A stretch of DNA of 64,000 nucleotides, taken from assembly GCA_037576195.1 (NCBI GenBank), contig CM075102.1, forward strand, positions 42,280,745-42,344,744, written 5' to 3'. Position numbers and translations under genes: made by a program. The notes beneath the pieces are model-generated. The model worked only from the letters and a program-made list of their open reading frames with translations. It ran no database searches and was not told the origin of the DNA. Positions within the stretch are counted from its first letter, which is position 1. Every line of letters begins with the position of its first letter. Source of the stretch: Phytoseiulus persimilis. Its lineage: Eukaryota; Arthropoda; Arachnida; Mesostigmata; Phytoseiidae. Shown piece by piece: positions 15,101-28,200 of the stretch.

Positions 15101-18100
15101 CAACGATCCTCCACGAGCCATAGTTATCCGTCCGATCTTTCAGGAATCTTTTGCTGCTCCCTAGTTAGATACACATCACCGGATGGAGGAGACCAGATCA
15201 TAAAATACCATAAAAAAGCCCACCAACAGCAGCTTGGTTTTGCATCCATACTATTAAAAGGAAGGCGAAGCTGTGAGGAAGTGAGAGGATCTGAGCGGGG
15301 GCGTTCAACCTGATCCCGGCAGGTGCGCCAACAAAGAGGGTTATAGAGCATCGCGTAAACTTGTTCCGCAAGTCTCTCGTTGAGGCTCCCTGCAATCGAC
15401 CAAACGCCCCTTGAAAAACATATGTTAAGACAGGACCCCGAAGATACTGGCAAGTTGATCACGAAAACAATAGCATCTGTTATCGAATGGCTCACGGATT
15501 CATATCCATAGCTCATCAAGATCACGTATGTCGAAGGACAAACATCTCTCGAGAATCTCTCTGTCATACAAAAGCCCAAGAGGGGGCGACTCGAGTCATT
15601 CTCCTAGCGCATACCCGGAATCCCAACGAGAATACCCAGAATTTCGAATACCCGGAATCTCGACAACTCCCCTCAAAAAAAGCCTCGGTGGAATGGAAGT
15701 CGAGGAGACTGCTATGCTCAGCGATTAGTCCGAAAGAGGACTCGGGAGTATGAGAGGCAGCCAAGGCTCCAGAGAAAACAGCTCGATATCGCGAAGTCGG
15801 TGAATTATTGTATACAGTTGGGGTTCACAACTGAGGTTCACTCTGCGGAACCCCAACTGCGACGGGACGACCTTAAATGATCCAAAAATGAGCTCAAGAG
15901 GCGCTTTCTTCCTGGAAGATACTTGAAATGAGCACCAGTTTGTGCTTTTGGGGCACCCAATCCGTGGCTTATATAGTTTCCTCTCGAACCTCAGCTTCCT
16001 CTTAGCCTCCAAGTCTTCAGAAGTCTCCAATAGCGATCAGATTCATCGTGGAGCATAGGAGTCTCGTTGACTTTCACCTAGGCTATTTGAGGGGAGAGAA
16101 GGGGTCGCGACTCCGGGCATTCGGGATTCCGACCCCAAATCATTTCCCTAACCAGAAATATGGAAGTTGAACGTTTCAGGGCGGAAGGACATTTGACAGG
16201 GGCAGCAACTGAATGAAATTCCGTCCCCAAACGTTGAGAACCTCTTGCTCACGATGCCTGTCCCGATTCTTCCACCCCAACGAACGTTCAGGATGTATCC
16301 ATCAATCGACAGCAGCTTCTGTAACGGCGTGGCTTACGTGGACGATACCGTCTCCGACTTACACGTACGTGTTCCCGACTTCATTTCGTGTCACTTAGCA
16401 TCGACTTCCCCAGTCGGAAACAGCTATTTCCTCGATATTCGCTCCATATCCCTTGATATTCGGGCCAGGCTTCACACACCTGAACAACGAACAAAGCGTT
16501 GATGGTTTTTTTTCTTAGAATGGCTTCATACCGTTTTAAAAGCAATATCAATATGGAATCGAACACCACGCTACACCCATTGAGGGTTTTCGAATTGCTT
16601 CCCGTTTCGAGCGCGATTCCGTAACAGTTTCTCAAAGTCGAAAGCGAACCGAAGTTCCAAAGTTCTCCTTCTGTATTTGGAATTCGCTCTCCCGAATTCG
16701 ATGACCCCGCGCACAGCCGGTAGCGAAGATCAAGATGCGATGTGGGAGGAGCCGCTTGAGTCTCTCAAAAATGGAAGGTCTCTTTCGATTCCGGGAGCGG
16801 AAGCAAAAGCCAACAGCGAGCCGGTCGATGTTTGAAGATTTTCTCGGCCATCTCTGTATCTTTCTCGAGGTGGTTGTCACGTAGTAGAAGCGGATGTTTG
16901 ACGTTCGCAACGCAGATCGAGCTCTATAACGATGAGGCTAGCCGTTCTCGCTATCGCTTCGCAGCCAACCTCCAGGATCTGTCATAACCTAAAAGTCCAC
17001 CGTCGCTCCGACCGGCCTCTATTTCAGTGGTCGTACAAATGTTCCCCAAGCCGCCTGGGCAAAAAGGGTTCTGTATTCTCAGGGGAGAACGGTTGAGGTA
17101 GATGCGGTGGAGATACGCAGCATCGGATGATTGCTTCCAAGCTCAGCCAATTCGTCCCTTCCTCCGTTGGCGGGACATGGGCCCAACTTCACCCTTGTTG
17201 GCTCCCAGGTCCTTCAATATAATACGGTACTTTTTCTGATTAGTGAAACATCATGCTAGCTTCGTTCGAATATTGCCAAAAGGACCAGCTACAAACATAA
17301 ACTCGGCGTTGCCAGATTTCGTTCGAACCCTCCGAACGGGCACGCGAGATGTCACCAAGTCCTTGAGACGTCCACCAGCGAATATAACATTGCCTCCCTG
17401 TCCCCTTGAACGGAAAGCCTCTTCCGCCCACGTAAATCACCGCGGTGCTCGGAGGCACAAACACCACACGCACATATGGTACGATGAGTTCGTGGGGTCA
17501 GCAGGCGGTCAGAGCCCATTTGTGAATCGCACTGCTGTTACGTGCACACCATACTTATTATCAGCCATTAGAGACGCGAGGACCATGTGCGGCTGTGTGG
17601 CCTGCGCGTAGGTAAGTCACCGGTCACTCGTAGACTTGAGTCGTTCAGAAGCCGAACTGGAATGCACGTTGCACGATCACCATGCCGACCATGATGATGG
17701 ACAGCGTTGTGATCGCAAGCTTTTAGCCTGCTGGCATCAATGAATATCCATCGACCGAGCTTCCTGAGCGGAGGGCTGAACCGACCATACAGGAAGTCAG
17801 TGACTTCAGCCACGGGGGCGGCGAACTCAGCCCGGAGCATCGAGGAGGATGTTACGGGAGCGGCGATAATTCAGGGAAGCACCGATTCGTGGAGCTTGTC
17901 AGAAGTGTAGTCGGGTTGCTGTTTACTCTTCCCGTTCTCGCCGCTACCGTGCGCCCGGACGGGAACTGAAGCAACAGAATAAGATCAAGGAACATTTCAA
18001 TCCAGAGCAACAATGAAAGTCGTGGATGCTCGCGATCGAATCATCCACGTTTCAAAAGCGTTCCTTGAGTTTGTTTCAGATGGCGCGCATTCTCCGAGGT

Positions 18101-21100
18101 CATTGCTTCGATGACAGGGCGGCAAGCTCAGAACTGAGAACCAAATGAAATCCGCATCTGTATCAAACTCAGAATCTAGGTCCCGTTAGTGAGCGCCGTG
18201 ACTCACTCATCGTTAACGAAGAGTCGTGTAATTATGGCTCGATCCACTGAAGGGAGGGGTCAATGAAAAGTTGGGGCAGAGCGATGAGCAGGTCGACAGA
18301 ATACACGCCATCGTGTTTTGGAACTACATCCATTGTTCCATCGAAACCAGATAAACCTTTGCTCTTGTCTAAATTACATATGGCGTCGCCATCGCCGATG
18401 TTCAGGGGGCGGAGCGTCGGGTGATAGTAGAGAAATCGTGGATGTGTTGAAGGGAGTGTGGTCTGTTTCATTAGAGGGAAGTCTGTCGTTTCTTTGAAAT
18501 TTCCAGGACAGTCTATCTGATTTCTAGCCGTGTCCCGGCCCGCCATTCATACGGGACCGATCCGGTCCTGCCGCGGGATGAAACCTGCTTTGAAAAAAAA
18601 AACAGGAATCCAGTTGTATTCGAGGCAGCTGTTGGCGGCAGCTCCGAGGATCAACACTCCATCCCACTTCCCACTTCGAAGTCTGCGGAAATGGATGGGG
18701 AGGGAAGACAAAAGCCAAAGCAGAGCAAGATGAGGAAAATGAAGATGAAGCTCAGGAGGAACCCACACGCGTGGTATTCGTGACGTATTTCTCGTGTTTA
18801 CCAAAAAAGTACCCATGGCAACTGCGCCAGAAGGAACTGTACTGCTATACAGCGTTCATCAATCAGCAACCTACTTGAATGTTGCGTGGGTTTGCGTTTT
18901 GAAGTGTGAGAATTCCGAGAACAGAACAAAAAAGAAAGCTTTCCGAGTGGTCATTCTGACGTCGGAAAGAGGAATGTTCAGATAAGGGAGATTTGCGAAA
19001 GCTTGACAAGAATAAATTTACTGAAAAGGAATTTAAAACTTTCAACGGACCATGGAGGAGAACTCAGCGAGCCGTAGCAGGATGCGTGCGGCCAGGGATG
19101 AGTGTTTTATTTAGGCCCTTGGAGAAAAGAAGAGAAAAGGAAGGCAAGAGCCTACATCCGGCTCATCTCGCCGGTTTGTGAGGTCCCTTCAATCTCAGTG
19201 GATTGCCCGAATCGCTAGGAGATTGATGACCATCTGACTGACACACTGAGTGACTGACTGACCGCGCGACCGACGGAGCAATAAATTATAGCAGTCGAAG
19301 TTTTGATCTGCGTAAATTCTGTCGGCAGCCAGAGCGGATTCCGGGATCGGTCCGATCATCGGCTTAGATGAGTACACTTTTCTCAAAAAATCCAATCATA
19401 TCCGTGCGTTGCCATGTGAACTCGCTCCCAAGATGGTCAGCGGCCTGGAGCCGCACGGAGATGGTGCATCCGATCGATGGCACAACCAGAGGGGATTCCA
19501 TTCAGCTCTACGCCTCGGCGGTAAGAACTGAACTCATCCCGATCTCATTCTCCGCACGCTTCGTGAACTCGGTAGAGCGGGGACAGCTGTTCAAACTTCC
19601 GCGGCCTCTCAGAGCCTGAGTCAATTCCAATTCGATTCTCCATCGGGACAACAACTGAGGCATTCTGGAAGAACCTGCCCTGTCCACGAAGTGAGATAAT
19701 CGAGTTCAGCCGGAGTTCATTCACTCAGGCACAAGAAATATTCGTGCCAAGAAAACGAAGTTGACGCTGTGTTCTAGCTCTTCGACTCCAAGTATGGTGG
19801 AGTACATGGAGAGTGATGCTGAGAGAGACGGAACTCTCCCGGGAAATTGACCATTCTGGCTGAGGGATTCCTCCACCAAAGTACCGCCGCATACCAGCAA
19901 TGCAGCCCCTGATGCCAACGGAACGTTCAAAGAGCAGAATCTCAATCCGGGCCAGAATGGGGGTTTGAATTGCGAACTTTTTCGGAATCGCATCAAGTAG
20001 TCGCTGATCCGAATCGCAACTTGATTATGGCTTGTTACAACGACCTGTCTAAGACCCACAGAACGAGGTGACAAGAACATCAACAACGGAAAATGACATC
20101 AGTCAAGGCGGCGCGAACGGCGTCGAACTGTCGATCGCAGATTTCGCAGTGCGTCGACTTAGTGAAAACAGCTGAATGACAGAGGAACGAACGAAGCAGC
20201 CAGCCAGCGGTTGGGCTCAGATGCATTTGTGCTACGAAAGAACTCGCGCTCGTTAGGAAGTGAATCTGGGTCCCGGCGTGGCGGGAGAAGGCCTCCACCG
20301 GTTAATTTTTTCTCTCCAGAATGGCGAGTTGTTCGAAAGTTGTAACCCCGACGCAAAGGCTGAGGTCCCCCCAGCGCATCATGACCGTTTTTGCTTGATC
20401 TGCACCTACCTGGAAGCAGGGCACGGATGAGCCAATGCCGACTTTGCTGCAAGAATCAATGCGAAAAAAAATGCGAGGCTTCACGGGAGCTGCTAGGTAA
20501 ACGATCTATTTGGAGTGTATAGTTGGCCACGAGCATCTTTGATCATTGAGTTCCTGGAATGACATGAGCCCGCTCAAATTCGTGGACGATAGCAAAACCA
20601 CGTCCTCACCCTTTAAGAGCTTTCATGCCGAGCTGGTAATCGCACAACCTAACATTGGAATCGTAGTTGGGAACCGCCCCAACCAGGATTAGACTTCTCG
20701 AGATGAAAAATGTATCGACGACAATCCCCGATTAGTTGAGGGGCTTCAAAAACGCCATAGCGTCAAGATTCATCCGAACAACAATGCAGTTATCTCTGCT
20801 CTGCTCTTTCATTGTAGTTGGTCATGTATCAAATTTTTTCTTTCATTCCGTGTCGCATGTTTCCAATTCCTCGTGCGGCTATGGGAGAGCGTCTCGGAAA
20901 TTCTGCAGCAAACAGCGCTTCGGATGATTTTCTGGTGCAAAAGCTGTGGGTGAGTAAATCGTGACATCGGTGACGACTGATCCATTCTTGTGGCTTTGAC
21001 CAAGGCCGCTCCCGTCGCCGGCTGTGGAAGAAAGCGATCCGCAAAATTCGGCAAAGTATCGCGAGCCTCATCCAGAGAAGTTGAATGCGACGAAAAGCCC

Positions 21101-22120
21101 TTCTGTGGTTCTGGAGGAGATGCGGAACAACGCGAAAGAAGAGTCAAGAATCGAATCACAACGGACAAAAAAAGCCAAGAGGAATGAAGTAGTGAGTGTT
21201 TGCTGAGACCCCAAGGCGAAGGGCATACCACATTTGGTCAAAACTGACCCGACACTTGTCATGTTCACTTGAGTTTATCTCCGCCCACGCGAGCTCCTCC
21301 GGAGGAGGGGGACATTGCAGGTCCCAGCAGGCGGTGGGACGCGGTTGAGCTTCATGTATCCATCGACATTTTTCAGTTGACACTGATCCCTCAGTGGGTA
21401 CGCGCAGAAGTGGATCGCTACTCTGGCTGTGGTGCCGGCGAAAAAGCTGTCAAGGGTTCTTGGTTGTAGCCAGAACTGTTCGAACGCCAAATCACGAGCT
21501 TCAAACACTTGAAAATCCACGGAGCCGTTTGGGAACACGGGAGCCGTAGTTTATGTTCGGCTTCGCCTACGTGTTTATGTCGCCCTGTCTCTCCTGACTG
21601 AGAGCTCCATAAAATGCGGAGAGGAGGAGGAGGTAACGATGCTTCGGAGCTATTTTTTATAACCATCTTTTTACGGTGTTGGGGTGCATTGGTTCCCACG
21701 TTGGGGACCCTCGATTACAGCCAGATCCAAGCTGAGTGAGCGCCCCTCATTCAGTCAGGTGGTCAGCTACTGAGTGGATCGAACAGCATCCTTGAGTCCG
21801 TGGCGACCGCAGAGCGACGATGAACTTCACACTTGGTCGATCCCTTCGCTCAACATCATTGTGAGAGGGGTGCCTGAAGGCGCAATGAGTTCCTGAAGTC
21901 TCGTGATACGGTGAGCTTGACTTCAGATGAAAAGTGATGTTGGAGGCAGAGCAAAGTTGTCATATGCCAGTAACCCGAGCAACGGGGACGACTGTTGTCT
22001 ATGGTCCTTGAGAGCTCTTGCGATTTCCTATTCGTTCTCGCCCCTGGTCCAGCGCAATTAAATTCTTGAGTCTTGACATGTGGAGCGGGTGTCCACGTCA
22101 GCGCTTTACGTTTGTTTCAG
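9166..22120. other. No recognisable gene
   Basis: No family-level similarity was seen on either strand. Small tracts of GACT-type simple repeat occur near 13455-13480 and 19228-19262. Three imperfect AATACCCGGAAT-like motifs lie near 15605-15660. Other open frames are short and not supported by context. Confidence 0.5.
13187..13293. repeat. Homopolymer tracts (C run, then G run)
   Basis: A run of 14 C bases (13187-13200) is followed about 80 bases later by G-rich runs (13278-13293). These are simple low-complexity tracts. The two runs are complementary and could pair, but the spacing and lack of flanking symmetry suggest chance. Confidence 0.8.
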
Positions 22121-22208
22121 AATTCGTGCTACCGTAAAGTGGAACGAAAACGAAACGAAGATTGGAGTCCAGACTCTGGAGAATTCCAACAAAATGAAGT
22201 TTGAGATG
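22121..22208 (+). CDS. Possible single exon, function unknown
   Basis: This 88-base segment sits between a good acceptor (TTTGTTTCAG, 22111-22120) and a donor-like GTATGC (22209-22214). In one frame it is open and encodes a hydrophilic peptide rich in Asn, Glu and Lys; the frame stays open past the donor. I do not recognise the protein. Splice-site consensus alone is weak evidence in a 32-kb region with no other anchor. Confidence 0.18.
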
Positions 22209-25200
22209 GTATGCCCTTGTCTGGTCACGGAAGCTCGAGCTGCTCTCGTGTTGGACCTTGGTGAACTCGTAGCTGAAATCAGCAACTCCTGATTCCGCAA
22301 CTCATTCATGCGTCCCGATTCAGTTTTCCTCGACGGAATAATTTCTAGCACAGGCTGCATATTGGGTCACGGGAAAGGTCTAAGATCGCACTTCGTACGG
22401 AAATGGGTGATGATTCGCGGTCGGGCATCCCTGAGCCTCGGCGTCTTTGAATGAACAACGTGTAGCTGTCGGCCCGCCCGGCCATCCATCTATCTGCTCT
22501 TCGCGCTCTCTTTCTGGCTTCCCTCAACGAGGGGGTTTCATTCGGTCTGCAATGAACACTGACGATGCGGCTTGAACAAGACAGGAACCCAACGACACTA
22601 TCAATCGATATTCGGGGTGTCGATCGCACCGAGTGCCGCCGACAGATCGATACGAAACCGTTTCGAAACTCGCGTATGAATCGGCGAGCCGCTCTCGCGA
22701 CCCGTGATCAGCGTTTTACGAACTGTAATCCTTCTCTTGGTCCTTCGTCCTCGAGATACCTCCTAGACGAAAATTGATTCGTCTCTACTCAGTCTCTACC
22801 AGGGCCGAGCATTGAACGCAGTCTCCGTTCAGACCCCTGACGTTACAGCCCGCAAATAGCTCTCCTCGTCGGTCCCCAGGAAGCACCTTTCATTCCTGGA
22901 CGGAATAGAAGTTTTTCGGGATGATATTGGTGATAAATCGCTGTTGAATATACTCGGAGATGATATTGATCTGACATTGCCTCGATTCGAGGCCACGGAA
23001 AATCGTCCAGGTGTATATTCTGAGTGTGTTTGTGGACTGAACCCTTGCGGGTCGTCATAAGCTCAATCTGTTGCAGCCGCAGCGTGGTCATCAAGCGTCA
23101 AGATCGCTTCTGTTTGGTATGTGTGCGTTGTTGTGTTCGGGTCCAGAGTCTTGACTGCTCACAAGTCTTCACAGGGTGTGGTTTCATCGCCCCTGTGTCG
23201 GCTCATCGTTGGTTCACTTTCGGATTTGCATTCAAGTGTGAGTGGCCCTCTGGTAGCCCTTCGCTGCTGATGTATGAGGATTCTGATGGCTTCGCTGCTT
23301 TGCTCCTAGTAGAAGACGGTGTTTGAGCACGTTCCCTCGGAGAACCAGAGGGAAACAGTTCCTATCCCGGTACTTCCAGCACTCGAAGTTCCCCGGAAAA
23401 CCTCCGGTCGAGCAAGTGTTCCCTCTCTGACACGACTGCTTGTCGGAGAGGGAAATCAGATAAGAAGTAAAGAAGCTGATACCGATGGTTGGGGAAGACC
23501 GATCCGCGGCATCGGTTCCGTTCCCCTGCCGCTGGATGCGGAGCTAGAACGAGAATGATAGCGGGTCCACCAACAGATCTCTCAACGAGGGAAGAACTTT
23601 CAGAACCATTCCTCGCTGTTTATACCTCGTTTTCTCTACGCTATCCGTAGTCACGCATCGTACGAAAGAATAGATGGCAGAAAGTCAATGATCAGACTGT
23701 CGGGGCGGACGGTCAAGGAGAAACTATCACAGCTTTGTGACGCAACTTGGTCATAGGGCAGAGCGATTCAACCCAGAATACTCCTGCAGCGAAGCGGTTT
23801 TGTTCTTGGTCAGATGTGGACTGCTTTAGAATTTGCGCCGTGGACGCAGATCCGAGCGAACTTCGCTCGTCGGTGGCGGTGATCTTCATCTGCTGCTGCT
23901 GCTCGGTAGTGGAAGTGGTGGTTGCTTGAGATTGAGTGGCAGAATCAGACGACGTGCCCGCTCACTTCTGTTAGCACAACAGTTTCATCATATTGAACGA
24001 CGCGACGCCTCCGAGGCCCCGACCGACGACTGCTCAACTGAAACGGACTTTTATTCAGCGGGAGCGTCACCGACAGCAAAGATCATTACCCACACCTCCA
24101 TCCTCAGTTACTCACTCATCAGTCCAGCGCTCAGGTTCAAAAACCTCCGGCGGGGAAAAATAGGTATCGTTAGACGACCAAACAAACGTTCTTAACCAGG
24201 GACGAGACAAGTCAAAAACGAATTCCGAACGGGGAGCCAGATCTGCGAGAACCCTCTCAGAGCAACGTCCGAAGAAGCAGGACCTGAATCGAACTCCGTT
24301 ACACAGAGTTAGAAGTAGAAGGATGCAGCAGAACACGGACGGGATTGAAGTTTTGAACAGGATAGGGCTCGGAAGAGCATGTGCCAAGGAGTCATCGAAT
24401 CGTGGAGCTCCGACTTTTCTAAGTACCGATGGTGCTGCTGGTCGGCAGCGGCAGTCTGGAGCCTCGTCGTCGAACTGAGTTCAGGTTTTGAGTTTTCTCA
24501 GCTGAGTGGGAGATTCTCGTGGCAATGAAAACAGCGGATCCGACAAGAAGAGCGGCCGGGAGGGGCTACATGTTAAAATTGAGTTGTGTTCGGTGACAGA
24601 CTCAGTTGGAAAGCTGCGTGTGTCGATCAAGTTGACAATAATCTCGAGTTCTCTCCACGCCGGAGGCCTCCCCCGGATTTTCCTAAAGAGGAGGCAGAAA
24701 GCATTCGACGACATTTCTTCGAGCGGCAACTCAACACTGAAACATTTTTTCCTCGATACCCGCGTCGCCGAGGCGTTCAGCTTTTCGTGACTGAATCAAT
24801 CCCATTAGACGAAATTTCGAGCTCCTAGCGCTATCACTTATAACGCCGGATCACTCGCCTCGGTCGGAATGTGTCATTTTTTTCAGGGCACATTGGAGAT
24901 TGCTGTCTGATTCCGTTCCGGAAGGCGTCGGAGCTGCCGGAATACCCGATATCGTTTGGTGACCGAGCCGTCGACGACACACGATGCGTCGGGCCGTGGA
25001 ATTTTCGAGCGCAATTTTCGCTTCCAGTTCCCGGACCAATTATCCTCCTGACTCCAATCCTTGGGCTACCGATGAGAAGGGGCAGTTTTTCTCGTTGTCC
25101 TCATAGTTCAAATAAAAAAGAGGTTTCCCGATTTGCGTGAAGGGGGACGATCGTTTTTGCAGTTTCGACCCCGACAGCCTAGAAATGGCGTAACATCTGA

Positions 25201-28200
25201 GCTGGCCGTAGTTCTCCAGAAAATAGATCGCGCAGCTGTGAGCTCGTTCTGTGATAACGTTCCCTCTGGATGAATAAGCGGATGAAAACTCGGAAAAAGC
25301 ATTGTCAAAGCAGCCAAAAAATGTCTTAGAAAAAGCCGCCATGAAAAGCGACAGTTGTCGCGCTACACGTGCACGCTTCTTTAGAGAGGTTTCCCAGCGT
25401 TTTCACTCATCGTAACAGCTTTGCTTGACCCTCATGGCCTTCGAGAACGTGTCCAATTTGTTCACGTAGCGTCAATTATTTGTTTCATCCTTAAATAACA
25501 TCCAAGCGGGGAAGCGTACGGCGCACTTTACGTGGAGGCGCTGAAGACGAAACAGCGATGATTGCATTACCGATCGCATGTCAGTGAGCCGTGCCCGCGA
25601 GCTTCGCGCGCTCAATGAACCAGAAGTGTAGCAGACTGAGGCCTTTTATGGTATGATCTGTCAACACAGGCTCGCGATCGGAGCAAACCTGAAGATGAAC
25701 CTGTGGGTAGACGAACAAAAGCCACATTTCCGGGCCTGTTCGGCCGATCGCTGGCAGGCGAGTCTGCGACCCGGCAGGTGAGCCGCTTGGGCATCAAACA
25801 CACGAGCCTTAGATCTGGACGGACCACGACAAACATGAGATTCTGTCGCGTCGATCGGAGACAGTGGCGCAGGGCTCGAAGCTGTTGTCTGTCGGGAGCT
25901 TCGCTCATTTCCGAGCCCGCGAAGCTTTGTGCGTCGCTCACTACGGGCGGCAACGCAGCCTTCGTTGCGGAGATTTTTCCGGCACAGACGAATGCGGCAG
26001 AAATTTGGGCAAACGCCCAAACTCGTTTGCGGAGGCGTGCTCACCGTTGGAGTCGTATAAACATTGCCAACCGAAAGCGTCACCGTTTCCGATGCGAAGG
26101 TAGTCAGTCACGAGACTTGTGTGCGACTGATGAAGTACCTGGACAGCTTTCAAAAATATGGGAAGTGACCGCTGACGACAAGTGCAAATCGAGACGTTTT
26201 GCGCATTTTGTCGACGACAATGGGTGCGACGCATGGGGAGAATGCGACGGAAGGGACTGGCGTGCATCTCATCAACCGTTGAACACGCGTTTCCGGTTCC
26301 TGATTGACGACAGTTTGATAATGATCGACTTTCGATGGCTCTACATAACGGCGCACGCTGTGACCGAATTCTCAAGGGAGATATCGGGACGGAAACCGAA
26401 TGAAACCCAGGAATGCTCAAGCATTCGAGCTCGTGCGAAGTTTTCGGTTGGTCCGCGGGCAGAGGAAACACGAGTCGGAAAGTTTCTGGAACAGCGAGTC
26501 TCCCGCACGAAACTCTCTCCGTGGGCGATCTAGGCCTCGGAGGCGTGAAGGACGCCACGGCTCGAGTCCGTGCAGTCCGACGTCAAGCGACACACCCGGC
26601 TGCCTGTTTGACACACAGCAGATCCACCGAAACTCCCACCGAAAACCACTTGTGGACGCGACCGCTCTGAGCCACCGACGGGCAGAACTGATGGAGCTTG
26701 TCGGGTGCCCGTCTCCCGGGACACCGCTACGTCACCGTTAGCTTCTAAAATTGCCTGAACCGAAGCTGGTGTCTTCAATTTGTTCTGTTCCTCTCCGTTC
26801 GTCCGGCGCACGCTGTGCTTCCGTTGGCTTGCGGCCCCTGCCCGTAACACAGGGGACTTTGGAAATTAACGCGGTCGTCCAACGCACCAATCTAGTTATC
26901 GTTCGCTTGAGGAAGTCCCGTCATAGATCCCGTCGGACTCTAGCGGGCTACTCCGCCGTCGGAGGAGTTTTCTGCCACGCTCGGTTTGTAGTCGGCGATA
27001 GGTGCTTTGGAACAATGCGGCGTTTTCAAATTCCATACAAGTAGCTGGTTGTGGATGTTTGCACTGGCTTGGAGAAGAGAAGGTCTCGTCGTGTCGCCAT
27101 GGCCACCTTCTCTTCCGATGCCACAGTCCACAACAACGATAATAACGCCGGTGTCAGCTCGAGCAGGAGCGCTGTTGCTCTCCTTGGACTATTCTGGCGC
27201 TCGGAGTGGTATACCGAGACTGTTCGGGAAATCATGGAATGTCTCGATTCATTTCGGACCCGAAGTTTCCGTTGATGTTCCCCGGCGGACCGCTGGGTTC
27301 TGGGTGGATCACCGTAGTCAACGGTGCCCAGATCATGAAAAAGAGTGCCGAGGATGCCCCTGTCACACCAAACAACTTTTTCGTTGCGGAGCTGCGGTCA
27401 AACTCTGGGGACCGACTGATTTCTGCGTTTTCGCGTGCTTTGTTCTACGGTTTGCAGGTCTCGTGGCTCCCTTCCAGGCGGGAGCAATGAACAATCTAGC
27501 CACAGTAATTGGACCGAAACCAAAACCAACGGCAAAAAGCAACGCCGCCGGAGGAATCACAAGTCTGTGTCCAGCTGTTGTCGAAGAGGCCTGAGGTCCG
27601 AAGAGTCGAGCGGCGACAACGTCAACAACAACGTCCCATGGAGTGCTCCATATTTTTTGATTGAAAAGTGTTTGCGGTTGACAGCAGACGCCTAGCTTTT
27701 AGACAGAAAAGTGTTGTAGCGGCGGACGCTGATGGTGTTTTTCGAAGCACGACCATTCTACTGCTCGGACGAGAGCGGAGGAGAAAGAAAGATGCCACAG
27801 TGGAAGTCAATCTCGCCATAGAAGTCCTGACATGTTTTGCAGCCATGCAATTAGACTCGACATCTCAATCGTGGACAACTTTACATTGTACCGTGACGTT
27901 TCGTCCGTCGACCGAGCTCCACCCCGATGGAACTCCACGCAGAAGAGAACTTCCGATGATTTCGGGAGGAAACTTGCCTGGTTGATTATTCCGAGTGCCC
28001 GTTTGCAGGTCGCGATCGATATTTAAGAAGTTCATGGGCTGCGTCGACATGTCTATCCAGATCTCTCAATTATTTCGCTGCCTATGTCCTGTGCATCATG
28101 TGCCTGATCGTGAGACCGGATATCTGCCCGTTTTCCTCAAAGGGTTCCGACCATAAAAATGGCAGATTCCACTCGAGTTCAGAGTCTCCTTTAGGAGTTC

